From NCBI RefSeq assembly GCF_048006345.1, contig NZ_CP180351.1, positions 2,108,001 to 2,172,000 on the forward strand: DNA of 64,000 nt, given 5' to 3'. The notes beneath the pieces are model-generated. The model saw only the letters and a list, made by a program, of their open reading frames with translations. It had not been told where the DNA came from and searched no databases. Source of the stretch: Marivita sp030148515. Lineage in GTDB: Bacteria; Pseudomonadota; Alphaproteobacteria; Rhodobacterales; Rhodobacteraceae. The translations under genes and the position numbers were made by a program. Positions 27,106 to 34,396 of this stretch are shown piece after piece. Position 1 is the first letter of the stretch. Every line of letters begins with the position of its first letter.

Positions 27106-28062
27106 TCATTCCGCCGCCTCGCGCATCGGTTCCCACTCGACCGTTTCGCGCCGCTGGTAGGGCGTGAACCAATCGGGATCGGTGCGGTGCTCGACCCGGC
27201 CATCGGGATAAATTCGCGCCACGGCCCGACGCGAGGACAGGCAGAAGGCATGCACCGACATGGGCATCCCCCCGGTGTGGCAGTAGCCCACCTCGATATT
27301 GCAATCGATCACCATGTTCTTGCCGACAAAGCCCATCGCGCCCATGCCGATGGAGTTGCCCAGTTCCTTGAACTCGTCCTCCATCGCGGCAATGCGCGGA
27401 TCGGAATTGCGGCTGCCCACGGTGCGCAAGACCGAGGCGCGCTTGCCCAACGTCATGCAGATGTCTTTCGACCCACCAAGACCGATCCCGATGATCGCCG
27501 GCTGACAGGCCAGACCGCGTTTGCCGAAAGCCATGAGGCTGTCGAGGTAGAAGCGTTTGATCCCCTGGATGCCGTCGCTCGGGAAAAGCATCCGGTAATC
27601 CGTGCCGAAAAGTCCGCCCTTGTGGACGGTGATCAAGTCGATCCACTCCCCTTCCGGCTCGAACCCGTATTCGATCTCGGGCGCGCCGATACCCACGTTG
27701 TTGTTGTGATCGGTCCGCCAAAGCGGATGCACCCGGTTCGGGCGCAGCGGCACACTGTTGGTCGAGATGGCCGTCGCCCGTCGCAGCGCGGTTTCCAGCG
27801 CGCACATGCCGCCCTCGACCTTGGCGTCATTGCCCAGCTTGACGAACCAGCGCGGCACGCCGGTGTCACCGCACATCGCGCGGCGGTCTTCCTTCGCCGC
27901 CTCGTAATTGTCGAGCATCGCCTTGAGGACAAAGGACGACAGGTCGCCGTCCTCGGTTTCGGCCGCCTTTTTCAGACCGTCGAGGTAATCCTCGGGGATC
28001 TCGATGGCGGCTTTGTCCATCAGAGCTTCGGCGGTTTTCTGGATCAGATCGATCGGGATCAT
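27106..28062 (-). CDS. Class I fumarase/tartrate-dehydratase-like hydratase, alpha subunit (4Fe-4S)
   Basis: 318 residues. Three cysteines in the positions expected for the [4Fe-4S] cluster: Cys64 in MCGDTGVP, Cys186 in LACQPAIIGIGLGGS, and Cys274 in MSVHAFCLSS. It forms the catalytic half of a two-subunit hydratase. The segment before the third cysteine reads CHTGGMPMSV where typical fumarases have a THI(A)xLPVAV-type sequence, so specificity may differ from fumarate. ATG with GGAGG six bases upstream; the frame continues upstream through a palindromic repeat, not counted. Confidence 0.85.
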   Translation of the reverse strand: MIPIDLIQKTAEALMDKAAIEIPEDYLDGLKKAAETEDGDLSSFVLKAMLDNYEAAKEDRRAMCGDTGVPRWFVKLGNDAKVEGGMCALETALRRATAISTNSVPLRPNRVHPLWRTDHNNNVGIGAPEIEYGFEPEGEWIDLITVHKGGLFGTDYRMLFPSDGIQGIKRFYLDSLMAFGKRGLACQPAIIGIGLGGSKDICMTLGKRASVLRTVGSRNSDPRIAAMEDEFKELGNSIGMGAMGFVGKNMVIDCNIEVGYCHTGGMPMSVHAFCLSSRRAVARIYPDGRVEHRTDPDWFTPYQRRETVEWEPMREAAE

Positions 28063-28088
28063 GCTGTGCCTCCGAATGTCTTTAGGAG

Positions 28089-28156
28089 CGTCATCCTCAG
28101 GCGTAACCCGAGGATCTCTGGCCATACAGATCCTCTGGTCGAGCCCGAGGATGACG
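28089..28156. repeat. Nested palindromic element of the alphaproteobacterial GTCATCCTCGGG type
   Basis: Outer arms CGTCATCCTC / GAGGATGACG and inner arms GAGGATCT / AGATCCTC over a 10-bp loop; two inverted copies of a roughly 25-bp unit. Reading through it gives the peptide pattern LGLDQRI...DPRVTPEDDA, familiar from dispersed palindromic elements in alphaproteobacterial genomes. It lies between the flavoprotein and hydratase alpha genes and can fold in RNA. Confidence 0.8.
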
Positions 28157-28171
28157 AATACCAACCAGCCA

Positions 28172-29935
28172 TCACTGCGCCGCCACCAATGTCTCCGGCT
28201 CCCCCTCAGGCAGCACGGTTTCGCCCGGGCGCACGATGGTGAACTGCACATCCTCGCGCCCCACCTCGACCGCGCCATCCACCTGCCGCGCGATGGTGAA
28301 ATAACTGTCCTCCATCGCGCCCGCGTCGGGGAAATCTTCGCGGTAATGCGCCCCGCGCGAGTTCTCCCGCGCCAGTGCCGCCTTGGTGATGACCTCGGAA
28401 ATATCGCAGAGCGACCGCAGGTTCAGCCAATCGTGCCAGGTGAGGTTGAACGCCAGATTGTCGGCGGCAACCCCCACATCGCCCAGCGCGTCCGAGATCT
28501 CAGCAATCCGCCCAAGTCCGCGCTTCAGCCCGGCTTCGGTGCGCATGACACCCACCTCGTCCCACATCGCCTCCTGTAACTGCTTGCGCAGCGGCAGCAC
28601 CAGCTCGGGCTTGCGCGTCAGCGGATGACAGGCGCGCATCAACTCCGCTTCCATCACGCTCTCATCCGGATCGCGCAGCGCGTCCATGCCACGAATGTCG
28701 GCCCCCATCACGTCGCCCGCGATACCACCATAAACGGTGGAATTGGCCACGCCATTGCCGCCCAGCCGGTTCGACCCATGCGCGCCGCCTGCGTCCTCCC
28801 CAGCCACGTAGAGCCCTTCCATCGCCGTGCGCGTGTCCACATCGACCACCACACCACCCATGAAGTAATGCGCGGTAGGCACCACCTCGACCTTGCCCGC
28901 AGCCAGATCAAAGCCACTATCGGCACAGCGTTTGACCATACCTTTGAATTTCTCGCGTACGAAATCCGGCCCGAGATGGGACATGGAGATGAACACACCC
29001 TCTTGGTCCGGATTGTTGTTCTTGCGCATCTCGGCATAGATGCCCCGGCTGACCACATCACGGGTCGCGCGTTCGCCTTTGGCGTCATAGTCGAACATAA
29101 AGCGCTGGCCCGCGTGGTTCACCAACTGCCCACCTGCCCCGCGCAGACCTTCCTCCAACACCGTCCCGGTCATGCGCGTGTGATCACCCGCAAGCAAGCC
29201 GGTCGGATGGAACTGCACCATCTCCATATCGCGCAGCGGCAGACCCACGCGCAGCGCCATGGCAAGCCCGTCCATCGTCTTGTCACCAGACGGCGTATGG
29301 TACTTGTACATGGTCGGGCCACCACCCGTCGCCATCAGCACCGTCTTGGCGCGCACGAAGCGGAACCGCCCGGTGCGCATGTCGATCATCAGCACACCCG
29401 CCAGTGCCGATCCGTCCTTCGTCGGGATCAGACCAATCGCGCGGTGTTCCTGCAACTTCTCCACCGGGCGCGACAGAACCTGTTCCATCAGACGGTTGAT
29501 GATCTCGATCCCCGTCAGGTCGCCTTTGTGAACGGTGCGGTCCGCGGTCTGACCGGCAAAGGCCTTTTGGTGCAGCGACCCATCGGGGTTTCGATCAAAG
29601 AAACAGCCGATCTCGTTCTCAAGCTCGCGAATACGCACCACCGCCTGTTCGCACAGACGCCACGCCATGTCCTGATTGGGCAGCCATTTGCCGCCCTCGA
29701 TCGTGTCCATGAAATGCCGCTCGACGCTGTCGCCGCCGCCCAAAGCCACATTGTAGCCGCCCTGCACCATCCGCGTGCAGCCGCATTTGCCGATCAGACC
29801 CTTGACCGCGATGGTCACCTTGGTGCCCTCGGGCGCGCTCTGCATCGCGTGAAGTGCTGCAAACATGCCAGCGCCGCCCGTGCCCAGGATCAGGATGTCG
29901 GTGTCGTGCCGGTCGATGTCTTTTGTCGTGAACAT
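28172..29935 (-). CDS. Sdh/Frd-like flavoprotein subunit with Cys at the FAD-linking position
   Basis: 587 residues of the succinate dehydrogenase/fumarate reductase flavoprotein family: FAD-binding LGTGGAGMFAALHA, substrate-site residues in VQFHPTGL (His), EEGLRGAGG (Arg), PTAHYFMGGV (His) and HGSNRLGGN (Arg). Where E. coli SdhA has SHTVSAQGG with the His that binds FAD covalently, this has GCTRMVQGG, i.e. Cys53. FAD is thus either non-covalent or attached to Cys. It follows the two anchors with a one-base gap. Electron transfer to the iron-sulfur and membrane subunits is expected. Substrate: succinate, fumarate or a substituted C4 acid; not decidable. Confidence 0.88.
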   Translation of the reverse strand: MFTTKDIDRHDTDILILGTGGAGMFAALHAMQSAPEGTKVTIAVKGLIGKCGCTRMVQGGYNVALGGGDSVERHFMDTIEGGKWLPNQDMAWRLCEQAVVRIRELENEIGCFFDRNPDGSLHQKAFAGQTADRTVHKGDLTGIEIINRLMEQVLSRPVEKLQEHRAIGLIPTKDGSALAGVLMIDMRTGRFRFVRAKTVLMATGGGPTMYKYHTPSGDKTMDGLAMALRVGLPLRDMEMVQFHPTGLLAGDHTRMTGTVLEEGLRGAGGQLVNHAGQRFMFDYDAKGERATRDVVSRGIYAEMRKNNNPDQEGVFISMSHLGPDFVREKFKGMVKRCADSGFDLAAGKVEVVPTAHYFMGGVVVDVDTRTAMEGLYVAGEDAGGAHGSNRLGGNGVANSTVYGGIAGDVMGADIRGMDALRDPDESVMEAELMRACHPLTRKPELVLPLRKQLQEAMWDEVGVMRTEAGLKRGLGRIAEISDALGDVGVAADNLAFNLTWHDWLNLRSLCDISEVITKAALARENSRGAHYREDFPDAGAMEDSYFTIARQVDGAVEVGREDVQFTIVRPGETVLPEGEPETLVAAQ

Positions 29936-29936
29936 G

Positions 29937-30275
29937 TCAGATCGCCTGCAAGAGGAAGGTTGTCGAAACAAGGAACGACCCGGCCACCGCCGCTGCCGCC
30001 CATGTCTTTTGCGGCGCGGACCACGGCAGCCATTCCAGCGCGATCAGGCGCAGCCCGCCAAAGAAATGCACCGCCAGAAGGAAGACCAGACCGAACTCGG
30101 CCAGCTTGACCAACGGCATCTCGGTCAGCGTCAGAAAGGCGTCCAGCTTGGCCGCATCGTTCAGCGCATAGGACAGCACCCAGAAATGCAGCGGCAGGAA
30201 AAGCGCAAGGCCCAGACCCGAGAGCCTGTGCAGCAGATAGGCCAGCCAGAGCGGATGAGCGCGCGCGATCTTCAT
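29937..30275 (-). CDS. Sdh/Frd-like membrane anchor subunit (second)
   Basis: 112 residues with three helices. It begins with a cytochrome-b556-type segment (LAYLLHRLSGLGLALFLPLHFW, in part) and has HFFGGLRLIALEW, where a heme-ligating His is expected. It overlaps the first anchor gene (ATGA). It anchors the complex and probably carries quinone/heme sites. Confidence 0.82.
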   Translation of the reverse strand: MKIARAHPLWLAYLLHRLSGLGLALFLPLHFWVLSYALNDAAKLDAFLTLTEMPLVKLAEFGLVFLLAVHFFGGLRLIALEWLPWSAPQKTWAAAAVAGSFLVSTTFLLQAI

Positions 30276-30601
30276 GCCGTCACCGCCCAGACCGCCTGTG
30301 CGCCCAGCGCCAGAAGGCCCAGCCCGATCACCGCTGCGACCCCATCGCGCGCGCCCCCTCGCAAGCCCGCCCACTCGCCAAGGATGGTGCGCAACCCGAT
30401 GGCGGCATGGATCGACACCGCCACCACGAACAGGCCGTAGAAGGCAAACCAGAAGGCCGATCCCTGCGTCCGGCCCAATATTTCCGCCGCCGACAGCCCG
30501 CCTTGGATGGCGTAGATCATCACGCCGATATGCACGATCACGAACGGGGCCATCACCAAGGCCGACAGACGTTGCGCCATGTAGAGGTGGAATTCGCTCA
30601 T
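30272..30601 (-). CDS. Sdh/Frd-like membrane anchor subunit (first)
   Basis: 109 residues, three helices, MAQRLSALVMAPFVIVHIGVM and SIHAAIGLRTILGEW as the His-containing segments. It resembles its neighbour, so the two anchors may stem from a duplication. The start ATG overlaps the iron-sulfur subunit stop (ATGA). Confidence 0.82.
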   Translation of the reverse strand: MSEFHLYMAQRLSALVMAPFVIVHIGVMIYAIQGGLSAAEILGRTQGSAFWFAFYGLFVVAVSIHAAIGLRTILGEWAGLRGGARDGVAAVIGLGLLALGAQAVWAVTA

Positions 30602-31329
30602 CCCTTGCGCCCTCCGAAAAACCGCTTGGCCGTTGCGCGCTTCAGCCCCGCAATGGCCGACAGCGGGTCCAGCTCGTTCGGACAATAGGCCGTACAGGAC
30701 CCCATCGAATGGCAGGAATGGCATCCCCCCTTGCCCGAGACCGCATCAAGGATTGCGTCGCGGTCCGCATCCTTGGCGTCATTATAGAGAGTCCACGCCC
30801 GTTGCAGCGCGGCGGGACCAAGGTAATCGGGATTGCCCGCAACCGTATCGCAGGCCGAATAACAGACCGAGCAGTTGATGCACTCGATCCCGGCGTTCGC
30901 CTCTTGCCGGTCCATCGCCACCGGATCAATCGCTTCGATGGCATCATCCCGCGTCCGCGTCGGGTGGTGCATGCCTTCGGCAGATACCCATTTGTCAAAG
31001 AACGGGTCCATGTCGGCGGCGAGATCCTTGATCACCGGCAGATTACGCAGCGGGCCGACTTCGATGGCATTGCCATCCAGAACCTTGCTCACATGGGTGC
31101 GGCAGGTCCAGCGCGGCACGCCGTTGACCATCATTGCACAGCTTCCGCACATGCCGACCCGGCAGGCGAAGCGGTAGGTCAGGGTTGGATCGGCGTTCTG
31201 CTGAATCCACGACACCACATCCAGAACGGTCTGGTTGTCATAGGCCGGAACCTCGAATGTCTGGGGCCGCATGGGCGCGTCGGGGCCTCCGCGTTGCACC
31301 GTCACAGTCAAGTGGTCTCGCTCTGGCAC
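30598..31329 (-). CDS. Sdh/Frd-like iron-sulfur subunit
   Basis: 243 residues with cysteine sets for three clusters: CRVGMCGSCAMMVNGVPRWTC (in part) for [2Fe-2S], CINCSVCYSAC for [4Fe-4S] and CHSCHSMGSCTAYCP for the third cluster. It is the first gene of the minus-strand catabolic operon. The start is a GTG with a weak ribosome site; a TTG seven codons later is an alternative. Gene order iron-sulfur, anchor, anchor, flavoprotein is the reverse of the usual sdhCDAB order. Confidence 0.87.
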   Translation of the reverse strand: MPERDHLTVTVQRGGPDAPMRPQTFEVPAYDNQTVLDVVSWIQQNADPTLTYRFACRVGMCGSCAMMVNGVPRWTCRTHVSKVLDGNAIEVGPLRNLPVIKDLAADMDPFFDKWVSAEGMHHPTRTRDDAIEAIDPVAMDRQEANAGIECINCSVCYSACDTVAGNPDYLGPAALQRAWTLYNDAKDADRDAILDAVSGKGGCHSCHSMGSCTAYCPNELDPLSAIAGLKRATAKRFFGGRKG

Positions 31330-31453
31330 CTGAGAGCCCGCCTTTCGTCATTCCCAATGATGACCTCTAGGATAACGGTCAGCTACGGTAACGAAAAGGC
31401 AAATAATTTAACCGTATTTGTAAGTGATGCTTTCAAGACGTAAGCGCACAATC

Positions 31454-31471
31454 TTTTACCATCTGGTAAAA
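31454..31471. promoter_or_regulatory. 18-bp perfect palindrome upstream of the Sdh-like operon, candidate operator
   Basis: TTTTACCA and TGGTAAAA arms around TC, about 125 bp before the first gene. The TGGT/ACCA half-site pattern resembles GntR-family (FCD type) operators. No GntR gene is adjacent, so the regulator is unknown. A related ACCATCTGGTAAAA occurs at 33154-33167 inside the molybdenum hydroxylase gene, likely by coincidence of coding. Confidence 0.5.
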
Positions 31472-31482
31472 ATCTCTTTGCC

Positions 31483-33729
31483 TCACACAAAATCCACCGA
31501 CTTGCTGAACGGCATCTCCCGCAACCGCGTGCCCGTCACCGCCCAGATCGCCCCCGCCAAGGCCGGTGCGGCAGGCGGCACAGGCGGTTCGCCGATGCCA
31601 AGCACGCGGTCGCCGTTTTCCAGCCCGCGCACAAAGATGTTGGGACATTGATGCAGGCGCATGCCGGGGTTCAGGTCGAAATTCGACTGTTCGGCGATGC
31701 CACCCGCATAGGTGATTTCGGAATTCATGGCGTGACCCAGCGCATAGATCACCCCACCCTGCACAAGGTTCTCGAAATTGACCGGATCGACAACCCGGCC
31801 CACTTCGGCAGCAACCCAAACATTGTCGATGCGAAGGCCCGCGTCCGTGTCGGTAACCTCGATCACCTGCGCACAATGCACGCCAAACGACTTGGTCAGC
31901 GCCACACCGCGTCCGGTCTTTGACCCATTCGCAAGCCCACCAATGCCGGACCAGTCCGACATCTCGGCCACCGCCTCCAGTGCCTGCCGCGCCAGCGGAT
32001 CGCTGCAGAGGCGCAGACGTTCGTCCAAAGGGTCGGCGCCCGCAGCTTCGATCAACTCGTCGAGGGCAGCGTTGTAGAAAAACCCGTTGGAGGATGCGCC
32101 GACCGAGCGCCATGAACTGATCGGCGCAAGCTGCTGGGCGCGATAGCCCGTCACGCGCTGGTGCGGGATAGCAAAGGGCTGTTCCCACGCGCCCGCCACG
32201 ATCTGGCTGTCCGGTCCGGGGGCGGGTTGGTTTTGGCGGCTGAGTTGCGAGGCCATGACCGAGGGCATGGCGATGCCCAGATCCAGCGCCTCGACCTGCC
32301 CGTTCGCCACCTTGCCCCGCATCCGCGCCATTGCGATCTGGCGTGGGAAGTCGTGGATCATGTCCTCTTCGCGCGAGAGGGTCAGCTTGACCGGCGTGCC
32401 TTTCATCTGCATCGCGATTTCGGTCGCCTGTTTGACCACCTCGTCTTCCAGCCGGTGCCCGAAACTGCCGCCCATCATCAGAACATGTACGGTCACATTG
32501 TTGGCCGGGATGCCGGTAATGCGGCTGACATTGGCCTGAATGAAGCGCGGGATTTGTGTGCCGGTCCAAACCTCGGCACGGTCGTCGTCGACGCGGACAA
32601 TAGCGTTGACCGGCTCCAATGGCGCGTGGGCCAGATACGGCGCGCGGTACTCGGCGGTGAGGACCTCGCCATCGCTGAGTGCGGTGTCCACATCACCGTC
32701 GTTGCGTTTCTGACTGTCCTGCGCGTCAGGCGTGAACGCCGCCTCAAGTGCGGCCCAATGCTCGGCTTGCTCAAGCGGAAAGCTTGGGTCTTCCCAGGTG
32801 ACGTTGATCGCCTGAGCGGCGCGGAACGCGCGCCATGTGTTGTCGGCGACAATCCCAAGCCCACCGGAGATCGGGACTACGGCTTTAACGCCTCGCATGG
32901 CCAGCGCTTCGGAGGCGTCATAGTCCGTCATCCCGCCACCCTGCGCGGGGTTCATCAGGACGGTGGCGTGGACCATGCCCTCGACCGAAGCGTCGATGCC
33001 GTAGTCTTGCGTCCCCGTGCTTTTCGCCAGCATGTCGATCCGCTGCATCGGTTTGCCGATATAGCGCCATTGCGATGGATCGCGGAGGGGAACGTCCTGC
33101 ACCACCTTGGCCCCGGCCAGATCGGCGGCGAGGCTGATGTAGGGGATTTTTTGACCATCTGGTAAAATCACGTTGCCGGACGCGGTGGTGAGGTCCGCGA
33201 CCGCCACACCTTCACGTTCCGCAACCACGGCCTTTATCGTCTCGCGCGCAGACGCGCCTGCCAGACGCAGTTTTTCGAACTGATCGGGCACGCTGGTCGA
33301 GCCGCCGGTGATCTGCAGACCCATGACCTTCATCACAGAGTTCACCGCCCCTTCGGCCATGTCCTGCATCATGCCAGCGGCAGGCACCAGGAATTCTGCG
33401 GCCTCGGCCGCAAGTGCGGTGTTCCAATAGGCAGGGCTGGGCGGGCCGGGATCGGCCTTGATCTGGTCGAGATCGACATCCAGTTCCTCGGCAATGAGCG
33501 CGGCCTGAACGTGGTAGACCCCCTGCCCCGAATCCGCGCGGGGGGTGATGAGGGTGATACCGTCAGGGGTGATCTTGACATAAGGCGTCAGCACCGCCTC
33601 GCCCACGGCAGCCGTCAGCGGGTTCTCATGCGGTTTGCGCACGGTGTAGACGCCAAAGGCCACACCACCGGCAACTGCGGCAGAGCCAATAAGAAACGTG
33701 CGGCGGGCGATGGTTTTGAGGCGTCCCAT
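31483..33729 (-). CDS. Molybdenum hydroxylase large subunit (isoquinoline 1-oxidoreductase beta/IorB-like)
   Basis: 748 residues of the xanthine dehydrogenase family molybdopterin-binding subunit. The N-terminus carries a twin-arginine-like motif (ARRTFLIGSAAVAGG), so export by Tat to the periplasm with its small partner is likely. Later family segments include MMGGSFGHRLEDE, SWRSVGASSNGFF and LGIGEPPVPPAAPAL with the catalytic Glu region. The start ATG lies two bases after the small-subunit stop. Substrate unknown: aldehydes or N-heterocycles are typical. Confidence 0.87.
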   Translation of the reverse strand: MGRLKTIARRTFLIGSAAVAGGVAFGVYTVRKPHENPLTAAVGEAVLTPYVKITPDGITLITPRADSGQGVYHVQAALIAEELDVDLDQIKADPGPPSPAYWNTALAAEAAEFLVPAAGMMQDMAEGAVNSVMKVMGLQITGGSTSVPDQFEKLRLAGASARETIKAVVAEREGVAVADLTTASGNVILPDGQKIPYISLAADLAGAKVVQDVPLRDPSQWRYIGKPMQRIDMLAKSTGTQDYGIDASVEGMVHATVLMNPAQGGGMTDYDASEALAMRGVKAVVPISGGLGIVADNTWRAFRAAQAINVTWEDPSFPLEQAEHWAALEAAFTPDAQDSQKRNDGDVDTALSDGEVLTAEYRAPYLAHAPLEPVNAIVRVDDDRAEVWTGTQIPRFIQANVSRITGIPANNVTVHVLMMGGSFGHRLEDEVVKQATEIAMQMKGTPVKLTLSREEDMIHDFPRQIAMARMRGKVANGQVEALDLGIAMPSVMASQLSRQNQPAPGPDSQIVAGAWEQPFAIPHQRVTGYRAQQLAPISSWRSVGASSNGFFYNAALDELIEAAGADPLDERLRLCSDPLARQALEAVAEMSDWSGIGGLANGSKTGRGVALTKSFGVHCAQVIEVTDTDAGLRIDNVWVAAEVGRVVDPVNFENLVQGGVIYALGHAMNSEITYAGGIAEQSNFDLNPGMRLHQCPNIFVRGLENGDRVLGIGEPPVPPAAPALAGAIWAVTGTRLREMPFSKSVDFV

Positions 33730-33731
33730 GA

Positions 33732-34193
33732 TCAGCCCTCCTGCATCTGGCTTGCGGCGCGCTTCACAGCGGCGCGGATGCGGGGATAGGTTCCGCAGCG
33801 GCAAAGATTGCCGGACATGGCGTCGTCGATCTCTTGATCGGTGGGTTGCGGATTTTCGGCGAGAAGAGAGGCGGCCTGCATGATCTGTCCGGACTGGCAG
33901 TACCCGCATTGGGCCACCTGTTCGGTGAGCCATGCCGCCTGCACCGCGTGCAGCGCGTCGGGAGTGCCAAGACCTTCGATGGTGCGGATGTCCGCACCTT
34001 CTGCGTCGATGGCCCAAGTCTGGCAGGAGCGGACGGCAACGCCATCCAGATGCACCGTACAGGCTCCGCATTGCGCGATGCCGCAGCCGAATTTGGTGCC
34101 GGTCAGACCAAGCTCATCGCGCAGGACCCACAGGAGCGGCATGTCGTCTTCGACATCGACCTCGTGAAGCGTTCCATTGATCCTGAGTTGCAT
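33732..34193 (-). CDS. Molybdenum hydroxylase [2Fe-2S] small subunit (IorA-like)
   Basis: 153 residues with a plant-type ferredoxin cluster motif (CGIAQCGACTVHLDG...RSC) and a second all-helical [2Fe-2S] domain (CGYCQSGQIM, CRCGTYPRI). It passes electrons from the IorB-like subunit. Coupled to the large subunit with a two-base gap. The usual cytochrome partner is not encoded nearby. Confidence 0.9.
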   Translation of the reverse strand: MQLRINGTLHEVDVEDDMPLLWVLRDELGLTGTKFGCGIAQCGACTVHLDGVAVRSCQTWAIDAEGADIRTIEGLGTPDALHAVQAAWLTEQVAQCGYCQSGQIMQAASLLAENPQPTDQEIDDAMSGNLCRCGTYPRIRAAVKRAASQMQEG

Positions 34194-34303
34194 CGCGGCG
34201 TGCTCCCTCTGTCACTGGCTTTGACCTCAACATAGGACCGGTCTGGCCGTGTGGGAGGGGTGACCTTGGGGAAATTGCGGGGCGCTGCGCGACTTGAGAT
34301 CGA

Positions 34304-34346
34304 AGCGGCGGGGCCGCTCCGACAGGTGGGGGGACGCTGTCCCCCC
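34304..34346 (-). terminator. Two GC hairpins downstream of the DEAD-box helicase
   Basis: AGCGGC-GGG-GCCGCT (34304-34318) and GGGGGGAC-GCT-GTCCCCCC (34328-34346). They lie in the gap between the helicase stop and iorA. No T-run follows, so termination is only suggested. Confidence 0.35.
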
Positions 34347-34396
34347 CCATACCCCCCTGAAGTATTTGAAAACCGAAGAAGGGACGCGAAGGTCTC

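Noticed and set aside
28063..28278. 72-codon N-terminal extension of the hydratase alpha subunit
   Set aside because: It is a translation of the palindromic repeat and of the end of the flavoprotein gene; GGAGG lies before the internal ATG, which fits the family length.
33154..33167. Second copy of the ACCATCTGGTAAAA operator-like sequence
   Set aside because: It is inside the coding sequence of the molybdenum hydroxylase, explained by the codons for LPDG and neighbours, and is not a perfect palindrome.
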